A program made the position numbers and the translations under genes. The notes under the pieces are model-generated. The model was not told the origin of the DNA, did not search any database, and saw only the letters and a list, made by a program, of their open reading frames with translations. From the NCBI RefSeq assembly GCF_963169125.1, contig NC_084796.1, positions 89,946,888-90,010,887 of the forward strand: DNA of 64,000 nucleotides, read 5' to 3'. Within the stretch, counting starts at the first letter, position 1. Each line of letters starts with the position of its first letter. This document shows, one piece after another, positions 32,025 to 43,960 of this stretch. This DNA is from Humulus lupulus (taxonomy: Eukaryota > Streptophyta > Magnoliopsida > Rosales > Cannabaceae).

Positions 32025-32771
32025 TGTTACACCCAAATTTCCAAAGTAAAATAAATAGCCTCAAAATTTTGGCTCGAAATAGTAAAGCTCTTGTATACAG
32101 ATGTTAGTAACACAGTTATATGAATTGTTAAATGGTTCCAAATTTTCTACCACCACCCTAGATCTATTATTAGCATTCGAGCATGAGTCACATTGTTCGA
32201 GCGTGAGTTGCAAGCTCGAAGGCCTCGACCTTTTCCGAGGAACGTACTCGACGGAATTACTAGATAAGGAGGAGGTTACAACTGGAATTGTGAACACGAA
32301 GCCTGAAGCGTTCTCGAAAGCATGTCTGCAATACGATCAAGCTCAGCGACTCATTTTGCACGTGAGAATGCTTTTAGGAAATCCCTATTACAAGGGGATT
32401 CATTATTATTAGATATTAAATCCCTATTATCATGGGATATTGTGTAGTCAAGACATTTATTATATTTATTTCATATTAAAATGATTGATTGTAACTTCCC
32501 TGAATTAGAGGAAGATATTCTCATGACCAGGTCTATAAATAACCTGGTCTTATTCATTTGTATTCACACACAAATTATACTGAGGAATACTCTATCAAAT
32601 TGTTTTCTGAAAAAGCTTTGAGAGAGTAATAAGTAATAATAGTTACTCGTGGACTAGGTAGATTTAAACTGCTGAACCACGTAAAAAGCTTGTGGATCCT
32701 TCTATTTTTTCTTCTTCTATATCTGTGTTTAGTGCTCTTCATATCTAAGTTGACAAAAAATGACGTCAACA
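32025..32771 (+). repeat. Tat-2 5' LTR (747 bp)
   Basis: TGTTACACCC to ACGTCAACA. It shares with the Tat-1 LTR the end CGTCAACA and the TACTCGTGGACTAGG ... CTGCTGAACCACGTAAAAA block (32643-32688 here, about 7914-7954 in Tat-1), and a TATAAATA box at about 32533. Elsewhere it is diverged. Confidence 0.85.
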
Positions 32772-32793
32772 GTTTGGTGCATCTGTTGAAAGC
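32772..32793 (+). promoter_or_regulatory. Tat-2 primer site, diverged
   Basis: GTTTGGTGCATCTGTTGAAAG, related to the Tat-1 site but with changes after TGGTGC. Confidence 0.5.
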
Positions 32794-32842
32794 ATTAAAC
32801 AAATCTCTGTATTGTTTAATACAAAACCTCCCTATATCATCA

Positions 32843-33186
32843 ATGGCCGCTAAAAAATATCCTAGAACTGGTGGGCGACCATTGCCACAAATCCCTGAGG
32901 AACAAACTCCTCAAACTGAGAACTACTCGCGAAGTCCTGGGAAGCAACCCATGGCAGGTCAGAGCCCGGATGAAGAAAGTACATCATCTGACTCCAGGGG
33001 ATAAACTGCTCAACCCCCAGGCCTGACGAGGATTTGTACTATAATCCCGAAAGATACGTGCCCATTGTGGAATTGGAGAATCGCAGATTGCGCGACTAGC
33101 TGACTGAAGCTACTCGATGAAATGAGGAGTTGGCTAGGCAGGCTGCCGGAGCACAAGTACCGCCTCGAAGGACAAGGGGACAACCC
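32843..33186 (+). pseudogene. gag: Tat-2 Gag N-terminus, truncated
   Basis: ATG 32843 opens MAAKKYPRTGGRPLPQ. Like Tat-1 it has a YSRSPGKQPM block and an acidic serine stretch ending SSDSRG, then TAA at 33002. The frame after a shift reads DEDLYYNPERYVPIVELENR, which shows that Tat-1 lost a base at this place. It ends at RRTRGQP where Tekay-2 enters at 33187. AACCC at 33182-33186 would be the left target duplication; the right copy is gone. Confidence 0.8.
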
Positions 33187-35529
33187 TATAACTCCCTGCT
33201 AATTACGATATATTACCACATGTGTTTAAAATTAGTGCTGGACTCGCTAAACGAGTCATTTAGACTAAAACATGTGATTAAGCCACTAAGGGTTCAGGTA
33301 TTAAAAATTTTGGTCAAGAAGTAAACATTTCCATAAAAAGAAAACTTTAGTCTTTACATGGGATCCAAAAATACAAATTTAACAGTCTGTTACAACTCAG
33401 GGATTACAAAATAAGATGACCGAAGCGGGAAAATAGGGTCCAACCCTAGTTTCCTTGCGATATCTCGACCGTGGCAATCGATTAGACTCTATATGTACAT
33501 GTCACCTCTAGTGCTCTCCAACTCATGGCTGGCCAAGATTCTCCTTACCCTTACCTTCACTAGAAAGCAACCGTTAGCCAAAAGACTCAGCAAGAAAACA
33601 CATTAACAAATTCAGGTAGTCCACAGAACATAAGAGCATGCTCAACAGTAATAACTGGAACCAAGCATACATGCTGTACAAGTAAGTGACCATAGGGTCA
33701 CACAAGTGCGTGTTGCACTCCCGTTCATTCATATGGCATCCGCGCTAGTTAAGTGCATAATGCACTCCAGGGGAGGCCTAGCCAAAATAGCATGTGCTCA
33801 ATGTGGATAATGTTTATCATGGCTTATAAGCCGAGCCTTACAGACCCTCGACTTATAAGTTGAGCTCATTTTTAACCAAATATACCCTCGGCTGGGAGGT
33901 CGAACTTTAGTCAAATGCAACAGACAAATTCTTGGCTTATAAACTTAGCTTCCTAATCAGAACAAACATCCGCAAAATACATTCATCATACACACAGATA
34001 TAATGCATTACAATATACTGAAACAGATATACACATGAATAATTATAATCATGCTTATTAGCTGAGCCCGAGCGGTAATCACATTTATATTTAACAAATG
34101 GGCCAAGCCCCGATCATATTACATTAATAGTTGGGTCAAGCCCCAATCATGCATCTCACTCATAAGATGTAGTTTTCTTACCTTTGGTCCAAGAGTAAGC
34201 AATTAAGAAAGGCAAGTACGACTCTCGAGAATGATCCTCTTCTGAGCCCTAGCGGTAACCTAGTCACAACCCACAAATAACATTCTCAAATCCCGAGACC
34301 AATCCCGTAGTCTCGGGACCTTTAATTCCCCAAGACAGGGTGGTGAAATCGTCCCCCGAGCCCCTGTGGCTATGCCCTAAAAATACAAAATGAAGGCCCC
34401 TTAAAATGGCCTAGTGCCGCGGCACAGCCTTACAGGCATCATGACACACATCTAGGGCCCCCTGCCCTAGAACATCCAAGCAATGCGACTCGAAAGAATA
34501 GCATGCAACACCCCTATGCCAACCCAAAAAACTGGGTATTTCCACCATTTTTCTCAGAGTCAAAGCTCTAAAATCTTTCCCCAAACTTGCCTAAAAGTTC
34601 CAAATGAGTTTAAAACCCTAAATAACATATCATAAGAAGTACCAATACCTAAAAAACCGAACTAAATCTCTAACCAAAATCAAAACCCATCCCTTGGTTT
34701 AAAATTCTACAAAAACTTAAGCCATGGCAAGAATAAAAAAAAAAGAGTATAATCTTACTTCACTAAAGAACCATGCCCCTTATCTTCCTCCAACCTTAAT
34801 TCAAATCATAAACCTTCAATTTCCATGTCTTTCCTTCTCCAAAAATCAAAACTTCACCAAGTGAAAGCGAGAGAAAAGGATTAACAGGAGAGAGAGAGAA
34901 TGCTATTCTATTTCTTTGTGTTACCCTGTTCTTAGAAGCTTCAAGTGAATAAGTCACTACCTAGATAGGAAAGGAACAGTATACCGCTTGCCCCCTAATG
35001 CCCTGTCCAATGACCTTAAGGGAAAATGAGTCTTTTACCCCCTCCTTTTCCTGTTAATCATAACTAACGCCTCATAAATTCGCATTTCTTTAATTTCCTC
35101 AAATGATTACCAAATAATTCCCCATTACCCGATAATTCTCGGTAATGTGCTAAATTAATAAAGTGCCCCTAGGCTCACCCCAAGTCGGGTATTTGACCCC
35201 TTGATGACTAAACCGCTAACTTGCTCCCTAGGATCGCCTCGTGCCGGATCACCCAAATATATCCATATAATAATGTGATCTCAATCATGAAACACACATA
35301 TATTCAAATATGCCCTCAACTTGCAAAAATTATGAAAATGCCTTTCTAATAAGAAACTGGCCCACATGAATGCTCAATATACCTAAACATGCCAATATAG
35401 TCATATTATGATATAACTCACATAATTCATATAATCATGCATAAAATCACAAATATCCATATCATATTCAACTATTTCCCTCCTATCCCCCTAATCAAGG
35501 TACTAAGCCTTATTAAGGAAATTGGGACA
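33187..35529 (-). repeat. Tekay-2 3' LTR (2,343 bp)
   Basis: Reading minus, it starts TGTCCCAATTTCC at 35529 and ends GGGAGTTATA at 33187. Near its end it shows the Tekay module CTTGGCCAGCCATGAG and, upstream, AAGGTAAGGGTAAGG (about 33550). AAAGGTAAGAAAACTA lies at about 34180. It is diverged from the Tekay-1 LTRs and has no gene. Confidence 0.8.
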
Positions 35530-35543
35530 ATTATCCCCTCCTT
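35530..35543 (-). promoter_or_regulatory. Tekay-2 polypurine tract
   Basis: Minus strand AAGGAGGGGATAAT directly before the LTR, matching GGGAGGGGATAGT of Tekay-1. Confidence 0.75.
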
Positions 35544-36242
35544 ACTAGAATTTTGTCCTCAAAATTTTACGTGAACATCTCGGGATACTGATCTCGCTTC
35601 TTTGACTCCAATTCTCAGGTTGCCTCCTCGACCTTGTTGTTCATCCATAATACCTTAACTAAAGGTATAGTTTTATTCCTCACGACCTTGTCCTTCGTAC
35701 CTAATATCTGGAATGGCTGCTCCTCATAAGATTAGTCTTTCTTAAGCTCCAGATCTTCATAACTCAGTACATGAGCCTTATCAGATACATACTTTCGCAA
35801 CATCGAAAAATGGAAAACGTTACGAACGACCGACAAAGCCAGAGGTAAGGCCAATCTATAGGTTACCTGACCGATCCTCTCCATGATCTTAAAAGGTCCT
35901 ACAAAGCTAGGGCTCAACTTGTCCTTCCTCCTAAACCTCCTAACCCCTTTTAGTGATGACACTATAAGGAATACATAGTCTCTCACTTGGAACACCACGT
36001 TCCTATGCTTCAGATCTATGTAGCTTTTTTGTCTACTCTGTGATGCGAGCATCCCAGCTCTAATCTTCTCGATAGCCTTACTAGTCCTCTGAACTTCTTC
36101 AAGACCCAAATATCTCCGTTCACCCATCTCATCCTAGTAAATGTGTGATCTGCATTTCCTACCATACATCATCTCATAAGGAGCCACTCCTATGGTCGCC
36201 TAGTAGCTGTTGTTGTAAGAAAACACTATCAGAGGCAAATAC
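35544..36242 (-). pseudogene. Tekay-2 integrase C-terminus and chromodomain
   Basis: Minus-strand frame 36127-35732 starts MGERRYLGLEEVQ and covers the post-core integrase with a GPY/F-like LSPSFVGPFKIMERIGQV and then VFHFSMLRKYVSD. A diverged chromodomain follows at about 35680-35580: VLWMNNKVEEAT, a TGA where Trp is expected, then ELESKKRDQYPEM. The frame upstream is interrupted by the solo LTR at 36243; AATAC at 36238-36242 is its left target duplication. Confidence 0.85.
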
Positions 36243-39200
36243 TGTAACGACCCGGATTTTCAAGACTCGATAATGCGGAAATATAAATGTTTTCATTTAA
36301 CAAAATGCCTCAAAAACCCATAGAAAAAAAAACTTTTTAAAAAGTCGTATGGCCATACTTAACATTTAGTTACAAACATGTTTTATAAAGATTAGAGTGA
36401 GCCTAGTTTAGGAAAATTACACAACATTTCCAAAAATAAAAAGGCTTCCCAAAAGGTCGGTCCACATGTACATTTGCAAGGAAGACTCCAGCGCTCACTG
36501 CTCTGCCTTGCCCTTGTTCTTACCTACAACATGAAACAACTAGGTAAGCGAAAACGCTTAGTAAGATCAACTTCCGAACAAAGTAGATAGAGAAATAGGG
36601 ATCCGGACCCATCCGGACCCTACACAATCAATTTCAAGAACGCTAAAGCGTCCTGGCAAACTTATGGTCATGCTTGATAACCAATGATAAATTAATTCGT
36701 AACTAGATAAAAATCCTGCACTCAGAAAAATCCCAGAACAAGCAGATATATTATATCACAACTATATCTTATCAACAATTATATCCCTGCACTCAGAAAA
36801 TCCCAGAGCAAGCAGATATATTATATCACAACATAATTCGAGACCAACGCTCGACAATTTCTAACAATTCATGCGTAACGCGCCCTCCAACATAATTGCT
36901 AATCTGTAAAAGAGAACCGAGTCTCCACACTAAGATCTAGCCAATAAATATTCTCATCAAGGGTAACTATCGTGTTACCTAGGGCATCGCTACTTATTCA
37001 AGAGTGTAATCCAATTTACACGGTTTTACGGAGACTTCTATGTTAATCAGTGGTGCTGGTGAGCAGCTGCCCCTAGGGTGTTCAACCTCACTCAATCTTG
37101 GCAACCCCTAGTATCTCTAGGCACTCTCACGTAATGGCCAATATTCACGGCTGCTATCCGGGAATAACTTATCAGAGCACTTGCTCGGATTCTAACCGTC
37201 CAATGATTAAGTAAGCATGAGGGCCCCTAGGTCCCATTTATCTTGGCGCCCCTAGGTTTAACCAGCTTATCCTCATCTCATGGCCACTCGTTGCGGTAAT
37301 GAACCGGACATAAATAAAATCAAGCAGTGTGACGGGGATCAACCGTCTAGGATATGACGGACTTCTACCGTTCATATTTTCTAAATCAGCACTCACTAGA
37401 CTAACGTCTCTAAGCAACTTTCTATGACAGCCTACATATGTGCATGTATCCCTATACTAACATACAAGACAATAATCATTTCATGTTGCAGCCATACAAT
37501 ATAAGTTGACTTACTTGGAGTCCTTAGCGCTCAGCAGGTTTTCACCCTCCAACGTTCAGTCCAGTTACGCTTAGCCAATACTGTAGTTATCCATACAGTA
37601 TACTCGGATTAATTATGGCACTAATAATTCATTATTATTATTTTGGGCAGTTTGGTCATTTTAATAAAAGTCATTTGTAAGGATTTATAATCCTTATTTG
37701 GTTTTAAACCTATTAAGGAAAGTTATACAAAATATTCGAGACTAAGCCCTAAGTCTCGGGGAGACCTATCCTAAGGTCTCGATACCTAGGCTCGGGTATC
37801 ACAATGGTATTTCCCACAATCCGCTAAAAATCTTATTCTTTCAAGGTATCGCCATTAACCCGCACTTTCGACTAGTCGGTTAAAATATGTAAGATTTTAG
37901 CCGGTATTATATCCAGAAAATACAAATAAATTCCTTAATTATTTTTAAAGAAAATAAACTCTTTAAATTTTCCTTTTATTTTTCTTAAGGTTTTAATATC
38001 TAAAAACCGTTTTAAGAAAATTGCCTAATTTGTCTTAATTAGGAAAACCGTTATAAATTTCTCATCTTGACTAATTAATTTTCCAAAAGCAATAAATCAA
38101 TTTTTACTTATTAGGAAAATAATTTATTTAATTATTTTCTCAAAATATAGGGTTTTAAACCCTCTTTTAATTTATTAACTATTAATAAATTAAATCTCTT
38201 ATTTTTAGAAAGAATAAAAAATCTTTAATAAAAATAATTCATTTAAACTCAAAGGGATAATTTTAGTGAAAATATGATTTCAAGACTTACCAATTTATAT
38301 CTTGAAAAAAGCAAAATTTTACTTTTTACCTTATGTTCCAAAATCTCATTTTTACACTAAGTGTGAAAAACCTAATTTTCACATTTTTAACTACATACTT
38401 CGTTAGTTCATAACTTGAAATTTACTTACCCAATTGTTTCCAAAATTTCCCAATTCCATTTTTGTTATGCCATTTAGGTCTTTGTAAAATCTTAGGTCAA
38501 AATGAGCATTTTTGATTGGTGAAATCATTTTCCAACAATGAGGTAAAAATGACCTTATTTTCAAGTCCTTATTTTTTCCAAACTTTGACAGTTAATAACT
38601 TTCAAACCGTTTAATATTTTCTTACCAAATTTTACAGTGAACTAATAGGTTATGCCAGAAATATGTCCACAAAATTTTAGAAAAAACTGGGTTCATTTGC
38701 CCTATACAGTGGCTGTCCAAACTTGGTTCCGAAAATAAGAATACGAAAAAACAGTTTTTTACCTAATTTTTGAAATAGCATAACTTACTCATTTCTAAAC
38801 ATTTTTTAGTGTTTCAAAAGCTCAATTTTATGTACTCAATCTCAAAAACATCACAGTACAATTAAATTTTACAAAAAAAATATACAGTGGCTGCTTGACC
38901 CCTTGGAAGTCACAGCTCAAAACATGTTTTGTTTTAGGGTATCCTACAAAACCCTTGGGGGTTTTGGTTCCCATTTTCAAAAATCAATACACATGCATCA
39001 TAAAAATTATTAAACAACTACCATAACCTTATTACATCATCAACAAGAAACTCTAAGCATTAGATATACAAAATAATGCTTAAAACTAAAAACCCTACAA
39101 CAAAATCATCAAAAGTAAACTTTTTACCTCTTTGGTGTTCTTGCTTAAGGTTTGGACCTTCCTATAAGCTTTGACTCCTTCAAAACCTTTCAAAAACCCT

Positions 39201-40161
39201 AACCAACTTCCTCCAACAACATAGGTAATTAGCTATTTGAAACTCTATGATTAAAACTTGACAAAAGTCTAGATTAATGAAACTTTACCTTAGGGAAAAC
39301 CCTTCCTAGACCAAGACTTAGCTTCCAAGTTTCTTTGGTGTTCTTGGGGTTCAAAATGGAGAGAACACTTGAGAGAGTCTTCAAAAATCAGATGAGAGTG
39401 AATGAGGGAGGGAGAGTGGTTGGATTTGGGGGTTAGAATGGCTCACACAACTCTTCAAAATATCACAAAACACTTGAGTGCTTTTCTACCCACTTGCCCA
39501 CTTGACTTCTTAATTAAATGGGATTTGAATTTTATAAAATTGGGTTCACACCACTCTAAAATAGCACATGGCCAGCCACCCTTTTCCATATATGTGACCA
39601 TTAATTTATTTTTATTTATTATAAAGGTTAATAAAGGTTTATAAGAAGAAAAGTCCAAATTGACTTTTGACACCTTTTTTCACTCTTATTAAGTTTTAAT
39701 CACCAAACTTAACATTAATTAATTAAATTAAATGTCTCTCACATTTAATTTAATTAATCACATAATAAAATTTAACCTAAGGTCCATTGATGGAAAAAAA
39801 TTCCCCATTTCGGCAAAAATTAGGCATTTAACACAAAATGCCCTAAAATTTCCATTTTCTTTTAGGTTTATTATTTTTGACCAAACCTTAACTTTTATGA
39901 ATGTATTTTATGCCCAAAATATAATTGCCATGATTTTTCGTTTTATTTTCCGAGATTTTTACCCGATCAGGGTTTTTGTGTCGGTCCAGGACCGAAAGTC
40001 TTATCTTGACTTTTAAAATCACAAAATTCATATTTTGGCTAGCAATAACTCATGGAATACTTACAAACAAAATATAATATTATTTAAAATAATATTCTTA
40101 ACCCGGGGGAAAAATACCGACCCGAGTCGTTTAAAGGTACCCGAAAACGTAGGACGTTACA
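36243..40161 (-). mobile_element. Solo LTR of about 3.9 kb, Tekay-like, TSD AATAC
   Basis: TGTAACGACC at 36243, GGACGTTACA at 40161, AATAC on both sides (36238-36242 and 40162-40166). No coding region. A second LTR, PBS or polypurine tract is not seen, so this is one very long LTR. The Tekay module GTTGTAGGTAAGAACAAGGG reads on the minus strand near 36515, about 270 bp from the left end, which is its usual distance from the LTR 3' end; hence minus orientation. The rest is AT-rich and featureless. It interrupts the Tekay-2 integrase. Confidence 0.82.
36711..36835. repeat. Tandem duplication inside the 3.9-kb solo LTR
   Basis: CCTGCACTCAGAAAAATCCCAGA at 36715 and CCCTGCACTCAGAAAATCCCAG at 36785 each lead into CAAGCAGATATATTATATCAC. 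Two copies with a period near 70 bp. Confidence 0.75.
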
Positions 40162-40722
40162 AATACTTACTACAGGACCCTTCAAAGTCTAGTACACATG
40201 CTCTCAGCATGTCCTCTAGTATCTGGATAGTCCTCTCAGAGTGACCATCAGTATGAGGTTGATAAGTTGTACTAAACATCAACTGCGTACCCATTGCCTT
40301 CTCACTTCCCCAAAACGTGGAAGTAAGTGTGGAGTCCCGATCTGACACGATAGACCATAGAGCTCCATGGAGATGCACTATCTCTCTCACACAGAGGTTT
40401 GTATGCTGGTCAACTGTATAAGTTGTCCTCACCGGTAGAAAGTGAGTCGATTTTGTGTATTTTTCTACAATAACCCACATTGAATCATGTTGAACTACAC
40501 TCCTGAGAAATCCCACCACAAAACCCATTGTGATGTCTTTGCACTTCCACTTTGGGATATCCAAGGGCTGTAGTAGCCCCTCTGGTCTCTGATGTTCAGC
40601 CCTGACTTGCTGACACATTAGACACTTGGCCACATACTCGTTTACATTCCTTTTCATCCTCGGCCACCAATATAAAGTCCTCAGGTCCTAATACATCTTC
40701 GTGGTGCCGGGATGCAAAGAGT
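40162..40722 (-). pseudogene. Tekay-2 integrase core
   Basis: Minus-strand frame about 40710-40162. It starts at the zinc domain (SLHPGTTKMY, a stop, then RTLYWW and CLMCQQ, C-x2-C intact) and reaches the core: D in the TMGFVV segment is changed (family TMDF), D in SDRDS is kept, E in HSERTIQILEDML is kept. The first catalytic Asp is thus lost. The segment before the zinc domain is absent because of the junction at 40722. Confidence 0.85.
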
Positions 40723-41934
40723 ACTTATTTACATTCCAACTTAGGGGTGCCACAGCGCGTGTGCCCAGCAGGCCCTGGGTATGCTCTCAGATGTGGGGGC
40801 GCGACGTGACCTTAGGAGGAAAGTCGTGGCCCACCTCCCCTATGGCTTGGGATTTTTGGTCTCTGACTTGGGGGAAATTTGTGACCCTAGAGGCTGGGTT
40901 GTGGCCCTCCTAGGGATTTTTAACTTGGGATGATTTCTAGGATAGTGAGGCTCAGGGGCTCAAACTTAGGTACTTGGGACAATTTCTACTACCCGGTTTA
41001 GTAGAAACTGAGGTCCCGTAAGCTATTTTTTGCCTCCTAAGTATTTATTTGGATTAGAAGTTGACGATTACCCATTGGCTGCTATGACTAGGTTTAATCA
41101 CTAAGGCTCAAAACTGAGGATCGTGCTCGCGACCGTTCTATTATCTCCACTCATAATTCAAGGTAAGAAAAATTGCACCCTTGTGTGGTTGTGTTAGGGA
41201 CTGAGATTTCCTGTACTTGGATATGTATGTGTTGTATACTTGTGATATGGTTATGCAAACATTAAATAAACGGCCTAAGAGAGCCAAGGTCAGCTAGATA
41301 AACACTGGACTCGCCCTAAGAGAATCTGAGTCAGTGGAGTAAACAGAGGGTACGGCCTAAGGGCGCCGACTCTGAGTATTGTATATTGATTGAGATAAAT
41401 TGTTTAATGTATATGTTTACTGATATTAGTTTGATGTCTACATCTTGTTGAATAATTGGATGATTGTTTTATGTTTGAATGATTATCATCACTTATTATG
41501 TATTACTTTTATTGTTTTCTTGCTGGGCCTTGGCTCACGAGTGCTACGTGGTGCAGGTAAAGGCAATGGTAAGATGGATCAACCATGATTTGGAGAGCTC
41601 TGGGGGCAAGATGTACATTGTCAGCTACTCGTCCACCACAACCGAGGGAAAGTACAGGGACAAAACCTAAAATTTGTATTTTTTCCATTAGAGTGGCCAT
41701 TGGATTGTGTATAATTTTTGAGAATTTTGTAACATTGTCTCTTAAACCGTATTTTCGGGATCCCATGTCCCAAACATCTATTTTAATTCAAATTAACCAT
41801 TTATGATCAAAATCTTTTAACCCTAACCTGATTGTTGACTTTGGGACCACACTTTTAATCAAATGACTTGATTAGAAAGTCCTATAGTATTTTAAATACA
41901 CAGTGTAACGGTCTTGGTTATATAGGGCGTTACA
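40723..41934 (+). repeat. Tekay-3 5' LTR, left-truncated
   Basis: From about 40740 it matches 53510-54300 of its own 3' LTR (GCGTGTGCCCAGCAGGCCCTGGG, ATGCTCTCAGATGTGGGGGC). Ends TAGGGCGTTACA. Donor-like AAGGTAAGAAAAATTGCACCC near 41161 and GTGCAGGTAAAGG near 41551. Confidence 0.85.
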
Positions 41935-41937
41935 ACT

Positions 41938-41949
41938 TGGTATCAAAGC
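41938..41949 (+). promoter_or_regulatory. Tekay-3 primer binding site, iMet type
   Basis: TGGTATCAAAGC three bases after the LTR end, one change from the iMet site TGGTATCAGAGC. Confidence 0.8.
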
Positions 41950-42251
41950 GGTCTAGGTTTTAGGATTCCTGAAGACTGGATGGACCTGTAAACTCGCCAT
42001 TAAGACAAGCTTGAATCGTGGTTTAGAAATGGTATATATATATGTGATTATATGCTTAAATATGTGAATTGAATGGAAATGATTTACTACATGTCTGCAT
42101 TGCTGTTGCATGTGAGTGAATATTTGAATGATTATTTGCATTTTGATTGATTGTGGTTGGTTAAGTTCCATTGGTGGACTATGGGAAGATTTTTAACCTG
42201 TCATCATTGCTTGACCGCCGAGTCGCTAATTCTAGATAAACTTGGATAGCT

Positions 42252-43310
42252 ATGCGTCCAAGGCGATCTATACGACTAGCTGGTACAGAGCCTGGGCTAG
42301 AGATGATGATTAGGGCCAGAACCCTCTTCCAGTCCCTGAGAACTAGCAGCAGATACTTGCAGACATGCAAGCGTGATTATAGAGTCAGGAAGAGCGAATC
42401 CGTCTTTTGAGGCAGTAAGCTCCATTAAGGAGTGCTGCGCCTATTTTTCCACCTGTTGTGGCACCAGCTGTAAAGACACCTCAGGTTGGGAACATGTGGG
42501 AGCCACTGTATGTGCGGTTCAGGAGGCAGCATCCTCCAACCTTTGAGGGAGGACAAGATCCACTGAAGGTCGAACAGTGGATGAGTATGATTACTTCTAT
42601 CTTAGATTTTATGAGGGTGGAAGGTCATGACAGGGTGGCCTGTGCCACCTACATGCATAGAGAAGATGCCTATATTTGATGGGAGGTGGCATCACAGACC
42701 AGAGATGTTTCTACTCTAAGTTGGGATGGGTTTAAAGATTTGTTCAGCCAGAAATACTATAACGTTGCCGTCAGGGCAGCGAATGTTAATGAGTTTGTGG
42801 GGTTGGTGCAGGGCAACATGACAGTTACTGAATATGCCCTGAAGTTTGACAAGCTTGCATAGTTTGCACCAGATTTAGTGCCTACAAATGTAGCCAGACA
42901 AGACAGATTTATTCGAGAGAATTAACACAGTACATGGGGGAATGACTTATGCCCAGTCTATTGAGAAGGCTCTTGCCGCTGAAGAGGCAAAGAATAAGAT
43001 TTGGAGAGAGAACACTGCGAGAGGGGAGGTTCGTAGGGCGATGCCTCCATATTCAGGGTCTGGTAGGGGTGGAGACCCCAGTGATCTGAAGAGGAAGACC
43101 CCTGACACTTCGATTGGCGTCAATCCTGATACGAGGGATTGGGGTACTCAGGGTGGCCACCAGAGAGGATGTGAGACATGGAGAAGTTACTCAGAGTGCA
43201 CAAGGTGCAGAAGATGCCATCTAGGCGAATGTTGAGCAAAGACTTGTTATGCGTGCGGGGTGGTGCGACACCTTAAGAAAGACTGCCCAACAGTAAAGAA
43301 AGAGGAATCA
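42252..43310 (+). pseudogene. gag: Tekay-3 Gag
   Basis: ATG 42252 reads MRPRRSIRLAGTEPGL, homologous to Tekay-1 Gag. Stops arise where Tekay-1 has CAG or TGG (for example TAG near 42312 and near 42348, TGA near 42677). The gag domain is readable (WEPLYVRFRRQHPPTFEGGQ, VACATYMHREDAYI, LFSQKYYNVAVRAA). A shift occurs near 42925. The Cys/His segment (CTRCRRCHLGEC) and zinc knuckle (CYACGVVRHLKKDC, with Gly to Arg before His) follow at about 43198-43290. Confidence 0.85.
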
Positions 43311-43319
43311 GGGAAAGTG

Positions 43320-43960
43320 GACACCTTGACTCCAGATTGAGTGTTCACCTTGACGCAGGCAGAGGCCGAGGCTAGTCCCTCGGTAGTGATAGGTAAGCTT
43401 TCTAATGCTGGCTTCACTTATACTGTATTGATTGACTCTGGTGCTACACATTCGTTTGTTTCTAGTAAAGTAATTGATAGATTGTGTAGACCTAGTTAGT
43501 ATTATATTGCGGGATTTGGGACTATACTGCCTACAGGGGAACTGGTAGTTTCTTGAAGATGGATTAAAGCACTGCCAGTGATGGTAGATGGTAGAGAACT
43601 ATCAATAGACTTGATCGAGTTGAGTATGGATGATTTTGATATGATATTGGGAATGGATTGGCTTGTCAGATATGGGGCTACTATAGAATGTAGGACGAAG
43701 ATGGTGACTTTTGAGCCTGAGGGAGAGGATCCCTTTGTCCTGCGTACCCATGATATCAAAACTGAGAGCTAGGGACCTATTACAGGGAGGTTGTATAGGT
43801 TTCTTCGCTAGTGTGGTGGATACCACCAGGGTTTTGTCAGCAAGGCCAGGAGAAACCAGATTAGTACGCGAGTACTTGTATGTGTTTCCTGAGGATTTAC
43901 TAGGACTGCCGCCGCAAAGAGAGATTCAATTTGTCATTGAGTTAGTGCCAGGTACATAGC
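43320..43960 (+). pseudogene. Tekay-3 protease and linker
   Basis: Shows the spacer TQAEAEASPSVV that Tekay-1 lacks, the active site VLIDSGATHSFVS (about 43424-43462), and DMILGMDWLVRYGATIEC near 43640. The linker PPQREIQFVIELVPGT ends at a TAG at about 43957. Stops at about 43497 and 43555. The active-site triad itself is unchanged. Confidence 0.82.

Larger units (their letters stand above)
33187..40722 (-). mobile_element. Tekay-2: minus-strand Tekay chromovirus, truncated
   Basis: Read on the minus strand: integrase (40722-40162), a solo LTR insertion (36243-40161), integrase C-terminus and chromodomain (36242-35544), polypurine tract, and 3' LTR (35529-33187). Everything upstream of the integrase zinc domain is missing; at 40722 it is joined to Tekay-3. 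The left end TATAACTCCC is the mutated form of TGTAACGCCC. Confidence 0.85.

Noticed and set aside
41479..41806. Short plus and minus frames in the Tekay-3 LTR
   Set aside because: They lie in the LTR, cover the donor-like module, and are not kept in the other Tekay LTRs.
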